Positions 36,713 through 45,206 of a stretch of DNA of 64,000 bases are shown one piece after another (position 1 is the first letter of the stretch; each line of letters starts with the position of its first letter). This DNA comes from Bradyrhizobium sp. RD5-C2 (GTDB taxonomy: Bacteria > Pseudomonadota > Alphaproteobacteria > Rhizobiales > Xanthobacteraceae): positions 1 to 64,000 of the forward strand of contig NZ_BOVL01000056.1 in assembly GCF_019972155.1 (NCBI RefSeq). The letters are read 5' to 3'. Under the pieces are notes generated by a model. It made no database searches, was not told where the DNA came from, and saw only the letters and a program-made list of their open reading frames with translations. Made by a program: the position numbers and the translations under genes.

Positions 36713-37966
36713 TCAGGCATAGTCGGCGAGGCGTAACCCCGTGAATTGCCAGCGATGGTGCGGATAGAAGAAGTTGCGGTAGGTGACACGGCTGTGACCG
36801 GCCGGCGTCGCCAGCGACGAGCCGCGCAGCACGAGCTGGTTGACCATGAACTTGCCGTTGTATTCACCGAGCGCGCCTTCGATGGCGCGATAGCCGGGGT
36901 AGGGCGCATAGGCGCTGCGGGTCCATTGCCAGACGATGCCGTAGGCGTCGTTGAGCAGGCCGGCGCGGGCGGCGACCTCCCATTCCATCTCGGTCGGCAG
37001 ATGCTTGCCGGCCCAGCGGGCGAAGGCGTCGGCCTCGTAGTAGCTGACATGGCAAACCGGGGCCTGCGGATCGATCGGCTGCAGGCCGCCGAGCGTCATG
37101 ATCTTCCACTCGCCGTCGATCTCGCGCCAGTGGCCCGGCGCCTGCCAGCCCTCGTTGCTCACGGTGCCGAAGCCGTCCATCAGCCACAGCGTGGCGGTGG
37201 AATAGCCGCCGTCCTTGATGAAGGCGAGCCAGTCAGCATTGCTGACGAGGTTTTTCGCGAGCTTGACCGGGCCGACCAGCGCGCGATGCGCGGGCTTCTC
37301 ATTGTCGAAATGGAAGCTGTCGTCGGCGTGGCCGACGGTGTGGATACCCTCGTTGAGCGTCACCCATTCCTGGGGCCCGCGCTGCGATGCCGGGAAGCGC
37401 CACGCCGGATCGTAGGCCGGCGGGATCGGGTTCTGCGCGAAGGCATGCAGGATATCGGTGTACATCAGCTCCTGATGCTGCTGCTCATGATTGAGGCCGA
37501 CCTCGACCAGCGGCACCAGGGCCTCGAGCTTGTCCGTCGGGGCGGTCTGGAAGAACTTTACCACCTCGGCGTCGACATGGCGGCGGTAGGCGCTGACTTC
37601 GTCTGATGTCGGGCGGGTCAGATGGCCGCGTTGGTGGCGGGCGTGCCGGGGACCGGCGGTGACGTAATAGGAATTGAACAGATAGGCGTAGTCGGGATGG
37701 AAGGGCGTGTAGCCCTTGACGTGCTCGCCGAGCAGAAACTGCTCGAAGAACCAGGTGGTATGGGCGCGGTGCCACTTGGCGGGGCTCGCATCCGGCATCG
37801 ACTGGATCAGCTGGTCTTCCGCCGACAGCGGCGCGACCCGGCGCTCGGTCTCGCCGCGGACCGCGCGATAGGCGTCCACCAGCCGCCGCGCGAGCGATCC
37901 GGATTCGGAGGACAATGACGGGGGGGTGCCGGGAATGGCGGCCGCGGCAGAGGCTGGTTTCGTCAA
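36713..37966 (-). CDS. egtB: Ergothioneine sulfoxide synthase EgtB
   Basis: A protein of about 417 residues: a DinB-type iron domain then an FGE-like C-terminal domain. The three iron-binding His are in KWHRAHTTW (His66) and GLNHEQQHQE (His160, His164). It joins hercynine to a thiol using oxygen. No ATG is available near the N-terminus: TTG 37966 has CGGAG seven bases upstream, and TTG 37984 is the alternative. Only egtB and egtD are present, without egtA, egtC or egtE, so the thiol donor and the lyase step must come from elsewhere or the enzyme uses cysteine directly. Confidence 0.92.
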   Translation of the reverse strand: MTKPASAAAAIPGTPPSLSSESGSLARRLVDAYRAVRGETERRVAPLSAEDQLIQSMPDASPAKWHRAHTTWFFEQFLLGEHVKGYTPFHPDYAYLFNSYYVTAGPRHARHQRGHLTRPTSDEVSAYRRHVDAEVVKFFQTAPTDKLEALVPLVEVGLNHEQQHQELMYTDILHAFAQNPIPPAYDPAWRFPASQRGPQEWVTLNEGIHTVGHADDSFHFDNEKPAHRALVGPVKLAKNLVSNADWLAFIKDGGYSTATLWLMDGFGTVSNEGWQAPGHWREIDGEWKIMTLGGLQPIDPQAPVCHVSYYEADAFARWAGKHLPTEMEWEVAARAGLLNDAYGIVWQWTRSAYAPYPGYRAIEGALGEYNGKFMVNQLVLRGSSLATPAGHSRVTYRNFFYPHHRWQFTGLRLADYA

Positions 37967-38258
37967 CGATGGTCTCCGATTCAAGGGGAGAACGTTGCTT
38001 CGGTAAACTGGTTCCAGACGGACAGTTCGTCCTAGATAGGGGCTCCGTTACGGGAAAAAAGCCTCCCCTATGATGATATTGGGCCCGTCAGATAATCCCG
38101 GCCCGTTTTGCGGTGCGGTCCGGCTCCCGCCGCATGCCTGATTTCCGCCATTTTGCTTTGGATGCACAATGGTTTGAGCTACATATATAGCCAGTCACGG
38201 GTTAGAAGGGTGGGCCGGCCCACAAGGCTTGAGAGCGCCGCCCCCGAAGGAAGCGAAA

Positions 38259-38591
38259 ATGAGCATCGAGCAATTCATCGACAACGAAGTGAAGTCGAAC
38301 GACGTCGTGCTGTTCATGAAGGGCACGCCGCAATTCCCGCAGTGCGGGTTTTCCGGTCAGGTCGTGCAGATCCTCGACCACATCGGTGTCGGCTACAAGG
38401 GCCTCAACGTTCTGGAGTCCGCCGAGCTGCGCAACGGCATCAAGGTTTTTTCGAACTGGCCGACGATTCCGCAGCTCTATGTGAAGGGCGAGTTCGTCGG
38501 CGGTTGCGACATCATCCGCGAGATGTTCCAGACCGGTGAATTGCAGCAGCTGTTTGCCGACAAGGGCATCCCGGTCGACGTGGCTGCCTGA
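38259..38591 (+). CDS. grxD: Monothiol glutaredoxin, CGFS type
   Basis: A 110-residue Grx4-type protein. It shows [14 protein letters not shown] with the single active-site Cys29, and [19 protein letters not shown] for glutathione and cluster binding. It carries a [2Fe-2S] cluster with glutathione and works with BolA. GAAGGAAG lies upstream of ATG 38259. The macrodomain gene follows after two bases. Confidence 0.96.
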   Translation: MSIEQFIDNEVKSNDVVLFMKGTPQFPQCGFSGQVVQILDHIGVGYKGLNVLESAELRNGIKVFSNWPTIPQLYVKGEFVGGCDIIREMFQTGELQQLFADKGIPVDVAA

Positions 38592-38593
38592 CC

Positions 38594-39139
38594 TTGACGG
38601 CGCGCCAGATCGGCACGGCGCGGCTCGAAGTCATCGTTACCGACATCACGACCCTGCGCGTTGACGCCATCGTCAACGCGGCCAATTCGTCGCTGCTTGG
38701 GGGCGGCGGCGTCGATGGCGCGATCCACCGCGCCGCGGGCCCCGAGCTGCTTGCGGAATGCGGCACGCTGCATGGCTGCAAGACCGGCGATGCCAAGATC
38801 ACCGGGGGCTACCGGCTCCCTGCCAAGCACGTGATCCACGCCGTCGGGCCGATCTGGCATGGCGGCGCCGAGAACGAGGAAGCGCTGCTCGCGTCCTGTT
38901 ATTGCCGAGGCATCGAGTTGTGCCACGCCAACGGGCTCGGCTCCGTTGCATTTCCCGCTATCTCGACCGGCGTCTATCATTTCCCGCCGGACCGCGCCGC
39001 CGCTATTGCGGTTAGGGCCGTGGTCGACGCCCTGGCAACCGCACCCTGCGTCACGCAAGTGATCTTTTGCTGCTTCTCGGCCCAGAGCGACGAGCTGCAT
39101 CAGCAGGCCCTGGACGCCTTCGGGAGCCCTTGTGCCTGA
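38594..39139 (+). CDS. Macrodomain protein (O-acetyl-ADP-ribose deacetylase type)
   Basis: A 181-residue macrodomain of the YmdB/MacroD type, which removes ADP-ribose or acetyl-ADP-ribose. Seen: [27 protein letters not shown] (the ADP-ribose loop), [18 protein letters not shown] and [15 protein letters not shown]. Start is TTG 38594, two bases after the grxD stop, so translation is probably coupled. The pairing of a glutaredoxin with a macrodomain is noted below. Confidence 0.88.
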   Translation: MTARQIGTARLEVIVTDITTLRVDAIVNAANSSLLGGGGVDGAIHRAAGPELLAECGTLHGCKTGDAKITGGYRLPAKHVIHAVGPIWHGGAENEEALLASCYCRGIELCHANGLGSVAFPAISTGVYHFPPDRAAAIAVRAVVDALATAPCVTQVIFCCFSAQSDELHQQALDAFGSPCA

Positions 39140-39188
39140 TGATACCGCCGCTACACTTCCTCGTGATTTCCGGGGAGGGATAGTTCAA

Positions 39189-40475
39189 ATGCATTCATTT
39201 CGTTTGAAGTGCGCCGCCGCAGCCGCCGCGGTGTTGCTGGCGGCATCGTTGGCGTACGCGCACACCGAAGGCACCTACGAGATTCCGGCGGGCGCGCATT
39301 TCAACCCCGACAAGCTCGCCAAGATCAGCGAGTTCTTCAAGAACGAGGTCGCGACCGGAAAGATTCCCGGCGCCATCGTCCTGATCCAGCAGCATGGCAA
39401 GCCGGTGTATCACGAGGCCTTCGGCGTGCAGGACGTGGTCAGCAAGGCGCCGATATCAGACCAGACCATCTTCCGCCTGGCCTCGATGTCCAAGTCGATC
39501 ACCGCCGTGGTCTCGATGCAGCTTCTGGAGGAGGGCAAGTACAAGCTCGACGATCCCGTCTCGAAATACATCCCGTCCTTTGCCGATGTGAAGGTCGGCG
39601 TCGAGAAGAAGGCCGAGGACGGCACCAAGACGCTCGAACTGGTGCCGCCACAGCGGCCGATGACGATCCTCGATCTGATGACGCATACGTCCGGCATCAC
39701 CTACGGGTTCTATGGTGATAGCCTGGTCCGCAAGGCCTACAAGGACGCCAATATCTACGGCGGAGATTTCGATCTCGCCGAATTCGCCGAGCGGATCGCC
39801 AAGCTGCCGCTGCACAACCAGCCCGGCGCGCTCTGGCAATACGGCCATTCCACCGACATTCTGGCGCGCGTGATGGAGGTGGCCACCGGCGAGAAATTCT
39901 CGACGATCGAACGCGAGAAGCTGCTTGACCCGCTCGGCATGAAGGACACCGGCTTCTTCGTCACTGATCCCGAGAAGCAGAAGCTGATGGCCGAGCCGAT
40001 GCCGAACGACAGCGACTTCCGGGTCGGCCGGATCAACGATCCGACCAAGGTCAAGAAATGGGAGTCCGCCAGCGGCGGCATGGTCTCGACCATGGCGGAC
40101 TATTCGCGCTTCGCCCAGATGCTGCTCAATGGCGGCACCCTCGACGGCAAGACCATCCTGAAGCCCGAGACGTTCAAGGAATTGACCACCGATCGTGTCG
40201 GCCCGGGCTCAGGCGTTGCGCGCGACGTATTCTATTTCCCCGGCGACGGCTTCGGCTTCGGGCTCGGGATCGCTGTGCGTACCGATCCGGGCAATGCCAA
40301 GCCGCCGCCGCCCGGCGATCTCGGCGAGTTGAAATGGGACGGCGCCAGCGGCTGCTATTACATCATCGACCGCAAGCAGGACTTCTTCTTCGTCCTCCTT
40401 GAGCAGACGCCGACCGAGCGCCAGCGCATCCAGCGGACGTTGAAGCAGCTCGTCTATGAAGCCATGGAAAACTAG
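39189..40475 (+). CDS. Exported serine hydrolase, beta-lactamase class C fold, copy 1
   Basis: A 428-residue protein with a signal peptide (to about residue 24, LAYAH). It has the SxxK nucleophile motif S99-M-S-K102 and the YGHSTD motif, as in class C beta-lactamase/esterase-type hydrolases; true drug hydrolysis is not implied. Start ATG 39189 is preceded by GGGGAGGG. Its TAG stop (40473-40475) is the first part of repeat B. The next gene is a paralogue in tandem. Confidence 0.9.
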   Translation: MHSFRLKCAAAAAAVLLAASLAYAHTEGTYEIPAGAHFNPDKLAKISEFFKNEVATGKIPGAIVLIQQHGKPVYHEAFGVQDVVSKAPISDQTIFRLASMSKSITAVVSMQLLEEGKYKLDDPVSKYIPSFADVKVGVEKKAEDGTKTLELVPPQRPMTILDLMTHTSGITYGFYGDSLVRKAYKDANIYGGDFDLAEFAERIAKLPLHNQPGALWQYGHSTDILARVMEVATGEKFSTIEREKLLDPLGMKDTGFFVTDPEKQKLMAEPMPNDSDFRVGRINDPTKVKKWESASGGMVSTMADYSRFAQMLLNGGTLDGKTILKPETFKELTTDRVGPGSGVARDVFYFPGDGFGFGLGIAVRTDPGNAKPPPPGDLGELKWDGASGCYYIIDRKQDFFFVLLEQTPTERQRIQRTLKQLVYEAMEN

Positions 40476-40526
40476 AGCGTTTTCGAGCGAAGTGGGTACC
40501 GGTTCGCGTGAAGAAAACGCGTCAAA
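40473..40526. repeat. Palindromic repeat family B, copy 2
   Basis: Begins TAGAGCGTTTTCGAGCGAAG and ends GAAGAAAACGCGTCAAAA. The TAG at its left edge is the stop codon of the upstream hydrolase gene. It is joined on the right to a variant of family A at 40536-40579. Confidence 0.88.
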
Positions 40527-40535
40527 AGCAAAACC

Positions 40536-40579
40536 ATAAGAGCATGATCCAGTCCAATCGGATCGGAGCATGCTCTTAT
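40536..40579. repeat. Palindromic repeat, A-like variant (partner of repeat B)
   Basis: ATAAGAGCATG (40536-40546) and CATGCTCTTAT (40569-40579) form an 11-base perfect stem. The body differs from other A copies. The ATG start of the next gene begins at 40580, right after the right arm. Confidence 0.8.
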
Positions 40580-41842
40580 ATGCGTGGGTGCCGCGCGTTC
40601 GTCGCGGCACTCGCGCTCGCCCTCGTCGCAACGGTTGCGCAGGCCGGCTCCGCGGGGCCAGCCGCGCACAGCTTCTCGGCGGAGGGCCTCGCCAAGGTCT
40701 CCGACTATGTCCGGAACGAGGTCGTGACCGGAAAGATTCCCGGTGCCATCCTGCTGCTGCAGCAGCATGGCAAGCCGGTCTACTACGAGAAGTTCGGGGT
40801 TCGCGATATCGCAACCGAGTTCCCGATGAGCGCGGATACCATCTTCCGTCTCTATTCGATGTCGAAGCCGATCACGACCGTCGTCGCCATGATGCTGGTG
40901 GAGGAGGGCAGGCTTGCGCTCAGCGATCCGGTGTCGAAATACATCCCGGCCTTTGCCGACATGAAGGTCGGCGTCGAAAAGCGCGGTGATGAGAGCAAGG
41001 CGGCGATGACGCTGGAGCCGCTCAAGCGTCCGGTCACGATCGAAGACCTGATGCGCCACACGGCAGGACTGCCCTATGGCTATTATGGCGGCGGTGTCGT
41101 CAACAAGACCTACGCCGATGCCGGCCTGTTTGACAACGATCCCGACAATGCCGAATTCGCGGCGCGGCTCGCGGCGCTGCCGCTTGCCGAGCAACCCGGT
41201 ACGCAATGGGATTACGGCCATTCCACCGATCTGCTCGGCCGCATCATCGAGGTGATAACAGGGAAATCGCTGTTCCAGTTCGAGAAGGAGCGGCTGCTCG
41301 GTCCTCTCGGGATGAACGAGACCGCATTCTATGTTGCCGACCAGGCGAAATGGCCGCTGATCGCCGAGCCGATGCCGAAGGATCGCACCATCAGTCCGGT
41401 GGCCGAGCTTCGCGACCCGCGCAAGCCGCTGCGCTGGGAGTCCGGCGGCGGCGGCATGGTCGGCACCGTCGGCGACTATGCGCGCTTCTCGCAGATGCTG
41501 TTGAACGGCGGCAGCTATGGCGGGAAGCGCTATCTGAAACCGGAAACCATCGCGCTGATGGCGTCAGATCACATCGGTCCCGAAACCGGCGTCGTGCGCG
41601 ACAAGAACTATTATCCGGGGCCGAACTCCGGCTTCGGCCTCGGTTTCGCGGTCCGCACCTCAGTGCCGGAGAACACGTCCTGGCCGCTCGGCGAATATCG
41701 CTGGGACGGCGTCGGCGGCACGTTCTTCTTCATCGACCCGGCCGACGATCTGTTCGGGATCTTCATGGTGCAGACGCCGTCACAGCGCGGCCGGATCCAG
41801 CAGGAGCTGAAGACGCTGATCTACCGGGCGATGGGGCGCTAA
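40580..41842 (+). CDS. Exported serine hydrolase, beta-lactamase class C fold, copy 2
   Basis: A 420-residue paralogue of the preceding gene, with a signal peptide (to about residue 22, VAQAG), SxxK at S93-M-S-K96 and the YGHSTD motif. The first gene's KIPGAIVLIQQHGKPVY is matched by KIPGAILLLQQHGKPVY, so the pair arose by tandem duplication. A longer reading beginning at 40508 would take its first 24 residues from repeats B and A, so 40580 is preferred. No ribosome site is clear because the repeat hairpin occupies that place. Confidence 0.88.
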   Translation: MRGCRAFVAALALALVATVAQAGSAGPAAHSFSAEGLAKVSDYVRNEVVTGKIPGAILLLQQHGKPVYYEKFGVRDIATEFPMSADTIFRLYSMSKPITTVVAMMLVEEGRLALSDPVSKYIPAFADMKVGVEKRGDESKAAMTLEPLKRPVTIEDLMRHTAGLPYGYYGGGVVNKTYADAGLFDNDPDNAEFAARLAALPLAEQPGTQWDYGHSTDLLGRIIEVITGKSLFQFEKERLLGPLGMNETAFYVADQAKWPLIAEPMPKDRTISPVAELRDPRKPLRWESGGGGMVGTVGDYARFSQMLLNGGSYGGKRYLKPETIALMASDHIGPETGVVRDKNYYPGPNSGFGLGFAVRTSVPENTSWPLGEYRWDGVGGTFFFIDPADDLFGIFMVQTPSQRGRIQQELKTLIYRAMGR

Positions 41843-41864
41843 CCGGCTTCGTAGCCGGATGGAG

Positions 41865-42932
41865 CTACGCCCCGCGGACGATGTCCCTGACGTGACCGAC
41901 CGCTTCCTCGATCATCGCGGCCGTGACATCGAGATGCGTGCAGGCCCTGATCCGGCCGTCCATCATCGCGAGCGTCACCCCGCGCTTGCGCAGCTCGGCG
42001 ACCATCTTGTCGCCGGAGACGCCGGCGCCGTCGGGCTTGAAGAAGACGAGGTTGGTTTCGGGCGCCTGCACCGCGATGCCGTTGATCTGCGCCAGCCCGC
42101 GCGCCAGCGCCCGCGCATTGGCATGGTCGTCGGCGAGACGGTCGACATGGTGATCGAGCGCGTAGATGCAGGCGGCGGCGCAGACGCCGGATTGCCGCAT
42201 CGAGCCGCCGAGCCGCTGCTTCCAGCGCCAGACATCGTCGATGAAGGCGCGGCTGCCGGCGATCACGCCGCCGATCGGCGCGCCGAGTCCCTTGGAGAAA
42301 TCGATCCAGGCGGAATCCCAGCCCGCCGTCATGTCGCGCGGCGAGATGCCTGAGGCGACGGTCGCGTTCAGAAGGCGTGCCCCATCCATATGGGTTACGA
42401 GCCCATGGTCCTTGGCGATGCGCACGACCTCGTCCAGCGCGGCCTTCTTCCAGATCGTGCCGCCGCCGATATTGGCGGTCTGCTCGACGCTGACCAGCAC
42501 CTGCAGCGGCTGGTAGCGGGTGCGCGGATGCAGCGCGGCGCGGAAGGTCTCCGGCGTGAACTGGCCGTCGTCGCCCGGCAGCTGCGTGATCTGGAAACCG
42601 CCGAGCGCGGCATGCGCGCCACCCTCGCGGGCGATGATATGCGCGGTCGCGTGCGCCAGGATCTCGTCGCCGGGGCGGCAATAGGCCAGCGTCGCCGCGA
42701 CGTTGCACATCGTGCCCGACGGCATGAAGACGGCGGCTTCCTTGCCGAGCAGATCGGCGACGCGGGCGTTGAGCTCATTGGTGGTCGGATCGTCGCCGAC
42801 CTGCTCATCGCCGACCTCCGCCCGTGCCATCGCCTCGCGCATCCCGGGCGTCGGTTTCGTCTGTGTGTCCGACAACAGGTTGATGCGGACGGCGGGCGCC
42901 TTGGGATCGGGCCGGGCAGGGGTGTAGTGCAT
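41865..42932 (-). CDS. ltaE: Low-specificity L-threonine aldolase
   Basis: A 355-residue PLP enzyme splitting threonine or allo-threonine to glycine and acetaldehyde. The PLP lysine is Lys214 in DFSKGLGAPIG, with His181 and Asp183 in HMDGARLLNA and the phosphate contact PSGTM (71-75). Start ATG 42932 lies in a short Pro-rich N-terminus. Convergent with the hydrolase pair. Confidence 0.9.
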   Translation of the reverse strand: MHYTPARPDPKAPAVRINLLSDTQTKPTPGMREAMARAEVGDEQVGDDPTTNELNARVADLLGKEAAVFMPSGTMCNVAATLAYCRPGDEILAHATAHIIAREGGAHAALGGFQITQLPGDDGQFTPETFRAALHPRTRYQPLQVLVSVEQTANIGGGTIWKKAALDEVVRIAKDHGLVTHMDGARLLNATVASGISPRDMTAGWDSAWIDFSKGLGAPIGGVIAGSRAFIDDVWRWKQRLGGSMRQSGVCAAACIYALDHHVDRLADDHANARALARGLAQINGIAVQAPETNLVFFKPDGAGVSGDKMVAELRKRGVTLAMMDGRIRACTHLDVTAAMIEEAVGHVRDIVRGA

Positions 42933-42972
42933 GATGGTTCTCTCGGTCGGTGTGCCGCGACTTTAGCCAAAC

Positions 42973-43001
42973 AAAAAGGCCCCGGCAAAACCGGGGCCTT
43001 T
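42973..43001 (-). terminator. Rho-independent terminator of rpsD
   Basis: AAAGGCCCCGG-CAAAA-CCGGGGCCTTT, an 11-base stem with a five-base loop. Read on the minus strand it ends in a T5 run at 42977-42973, directly after the rpsD stop at 43025. Confidence 0.85.
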
Positions 43002-43024
43002 CGGATCTCGCATGCGTGCTGTGA

Positions 43025-43642
43025 TCAGCGCGAATAGAATTCGACGATCAGATGCGGCTCCATCTGCACCGGGAACGGCACGTCGCCGAGCGCCGGGATG
43101 CGGACGAACTTCGCGGTCATCTTGCCGTGATCGACTTCGAGGAAGTCGGGCAGGTCGCGCTCGGGCAGCTGGGCGGCTTCCAGCACCGGGGTGAGCTGCT
43201 TGGAGGCTTCCTTGACCTCGATGGTGTCGCCGATCTTCAGCTTGTAGCTGCCGATGTTGACCTTGCGGCCGTTCACCTTGACGTGGCCGTGGTTGATGAA
43301 CTGGCGCGCAGCGAACATCGTGGCGACGAACTTGGCGCGATAGACCACGGTGTCGAGACGGCGCTCGAGCAGGCCGATCAGGTTCTCGCCGGTGTCGCCC
43401 TTCAGGCGGCTGGCCTCGACATAGATGCCGTGGAACTGGCGCTCGGAAATGTTGGCGTAGTAGCCCTTGAGCTTCTGCTTGGCGCGCAGCTGCACGCCGA
43501 AGTCGGAGAGCTTGCCCTTGCGGCGCTGGCCGTGCTGGCCGGGGCCGTATTCGCGGCGGTTCACGGGGCTCTTCGGGCGGCCCCAGATATTCTGGCCCAT
43601 GCGGCGATCGATCTTGTACTTCGCCTCACTGCGCTTTGTCAT
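43025..43642 (-). CDS. rpsD: 30S ribosomal protein S4
   Basis: A 205-residue S4, the usual length for bacteria. It begins [37 protein letters not shown] and has an S4 RNA-binding domain ([30 protein letters not shown]). It binds the 16S 5' domain early in assembly. AGAGGA precedes ATG 43642. Single gene with a terminator; upstream leader of about 270 bases. Confidence 0.98.
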   Translation of the reverse strand: MTKRSEAKYKIDRRMGQNIWGRPKSPVNRREYGPGQHGQRRKGKLSDFGVQLRAKQKLKGYYANISERQFHGIYVEASRLKGDTGENLIGLLERRLDTVVYRAKFVATMFAARQFINHGHVKVNGRKVNIGSYKLKIGDTIEVKEASKQLTPVLEAAQLPERDLPDFLEVDHGKMTAKFVRIPALGDVPFPVQMEPHLIVEFYSR

Positions 43643-43794
43643 CGCGTCCTCTTTGATAGCCGTCGCACGAAGTGCCCGGCGTTTTGTCAGTTTCAGGTTT
43701 GAGGAGACGCGCCCTCCTGTGTACCGGCCAAAAAAGGCCCGTACCGACAGGTCCGCCTCGAAAGCTCGGGGAGAACCACGGGTCGCGAAACGCA

Positions 43795-43818
43795 TCGCGG
43801 GCCGAAACCGGCCCGCGA
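43795..43818. promoter_or_regulatory. Hairpin in the rpsD leader region
   Basis: TCGCGGGCCG-AAAC-CGGCCCGCGA, a perfect 10-base stem between the acyltransferase-like gene and rpsD. It could end the upstream transcript or be an mRNA leader structure for rpsD. No T tract follows on the minus strand, so a plain terminator is less likely. Confidence 0.4.
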
Positions 43819-43912
43819 GCAAGGGTGGTCTTAAGGAGAAAGTCCGGTTCTGTCAAACAAAACGCAGGGCGATTTGGGTCGAATCGGCGTCAAAATCGGC
43901 CGGTTTCACAGC

Positions 43913-44698
43913 TCAAAGCCGAGCTCCGGCCGCCCGGACCGGCCGGGCGTCGGCTTGCGGCCGGATCGCGCCCAATTCCGCGGCGATTTCGCCGCCCAGC
44001 ACCTGCTCGAGCCGGGTCAGGGTCTGGGCAATCAGGGCGGCGTCGCAGACCAGATGGTCCCAGCGCAGCACCACATCGATGGTCAAGTCCGGCTTGATCA
44101 CGCCATAGCTCAGCAGGAACGGCCCGGGGCTCAGTGCGTGCAACTCGCCCGGGCCATAGGCCGCGACCGAGGTGACGCCGAAGCTGCCGCAGAAATTGGC
44201 GCGCTGCCGGCCGAAATTCATCCCGATCGCCCATGCCAGGCGGCGCAGCGGAAACGGCAGGCGCGTCACACAGAGCATCTTGCGGAATGAGGGGATCTCG
44301 TGCAGCGGCGCGGTCTTGGCGCGCCGGATCAGCGCATCGACATCGCCAAGCGCCATCTCGTCGGCGCCCCGGACGCGTTCGAACAGTACGCATTCCTCGC
44401 CCTTCTCAACGCGCGCAATGGCCACCATGCCGACGCTGCACGGCAGCTCGTAGAGACAGGGCCAGGGCCATTTGGCGTGCAGGGTGCGCAGCGTCGGCTC
44501 GGTCTTGGCGACCAGCGCGAATGCCTTGACGAAGATCGCGGCCCAGCCCGGCGCCTGCGCCGCGCGTACGCGGGCCTCGACCACCGCACGAACGTTCAGC
44601 GAGCGTGTCAGGGAGACGAACGGCACGCCGGCCGACGCGTACATCAGATCTGCGACGAGACGGCGCGGCAATGAAATCCGACGAAATTTGCCGCGCAT
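43913..44698 (-). CDS. CAT-superfamily acyltransferase-like protein
   Basis: A 261-residue protein resembling the catalytic domain of 2-oxoacid dehydrogenase E2 acyltransferases. The terminal motif is DLTIDVVLRWDHLVCDAALIAQTLTRLEQVLGG, where the catalytic His and Asp of HxxxD are in DHLVCDA; the usual Gly after Asp is Ala. There is no lipoyl or subunit-binding domain, so it is not a normal E2. FVKAFALVAKTEPTLRT is the other recognisable segment. Its acyl donor is unknown. It lies upstream of rpsD on the same strand. Confidence 0.72.
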   Translation of the reverse strand: MRGKFRRISLPRRLVADLMYASAGVPFVSLTRSLNVRAVVEARVRAAQAPGWAAIFVKAFALVAKTEPTLRTLHAKWPWPCLYELPCSVGMVAIARVEKGEECVLFERVRGADEMALGDVDALIRRAKTAPLHEIPSFRKMLCVTRLPFPLRRLAWAIGMNFGRQRANFCGSFGVTSVAAYGPGELHALSPGPFLLSYGVIKPDLTIDVVLRWDHLVCDAALIAQTLTRLEQVLGGEIAAELGAIRPQADARPVRAAGARL

Positions 44699-44816
44699 CT
44701 GTTCGGTTCATATCCCTGCATTCAGGCAAAAATCAAAAGGCCTGGCGAGCTCGGATGGTTGCTCGCCGCACCTGAAGCCAACATGAACCAACTGGTCGGA
44801 GGCCAACAGGTTCGGC

Positions 44817-45206
44817 TCACGGCGCCGGTTTGGCCAAGGGCTCGCCGGCCTTGACCACGTAGACCCCTAGCACCTTGAGCGGCTTGTCGCCGGAAGTTTT
44901 GGCATCGTGCACCGCACCTTCCGGAATCTGGTAGGAATCGCCTGCCTTGAGCTTCAGCGGCGGCTTGCCGTCGATCGCAAGTTCCAACTCGCCCTCGAGC
45001 ACATAGCCGGTTTCAGCGCCGGGATGGCTGTGACGACCGGACGCACCCCCGGCTGGAACCTCGGCAATCGCCGTGACCGTGTTGTAGCCCGCCGGGAAAT
45101 CGACCTTCTGCAGCGGCGTTCGCTTGATGCCGCTCTGCTGCGCAAAGGCAGCGCCGGCACCAGCAAACGCAATCACGGTGAGACCAAGCAGCAACTTCCT
45201 GAACAT
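44817..45206 (-). CDS. Exported cupin-domain protein
   Basis: A 129-residue protein with a signal peptide (to about residue 22, AAFAQ) and one cupin domain. The metal motif is GRHSHPGAETGYVLEGELELAIDG with His residues and a Glu, and the second part IPEGAVHDAKTSG. GGAGG precedes ATG 45206. Possibly a metal-binding or dioxygenase-like protein of the periplasm; no substrate known. Confidence 0.85.
   Translation of the reverse strand: MFRKLLLGLTVIAFAGAGAAFAQQSGIKRTPLQKVDFPAGYNTVTAIAEVPAGGASGRHSHPGAETGYVLEGELELAIDGKPPLKLKAGDSYQIPEGAVHDAKTSGDKPLKVLGVYVVKAGEPLAKPAP

Noticed and set aside
40508-40579. N-terminal extension of the second serine hydrolase
   Set aside because: These 24 codons are entirely repeat B and A-like sequence; a normal signal peptide begins at ATG 40580.
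39189-41842. Tandem hydrolases as antibiotic-resistance beta-lactamases
   Set aside because: The SxxK/YGH-type fold is shared by many esterases and peptidases; nothing in the sequence shows drug hydrolysis.
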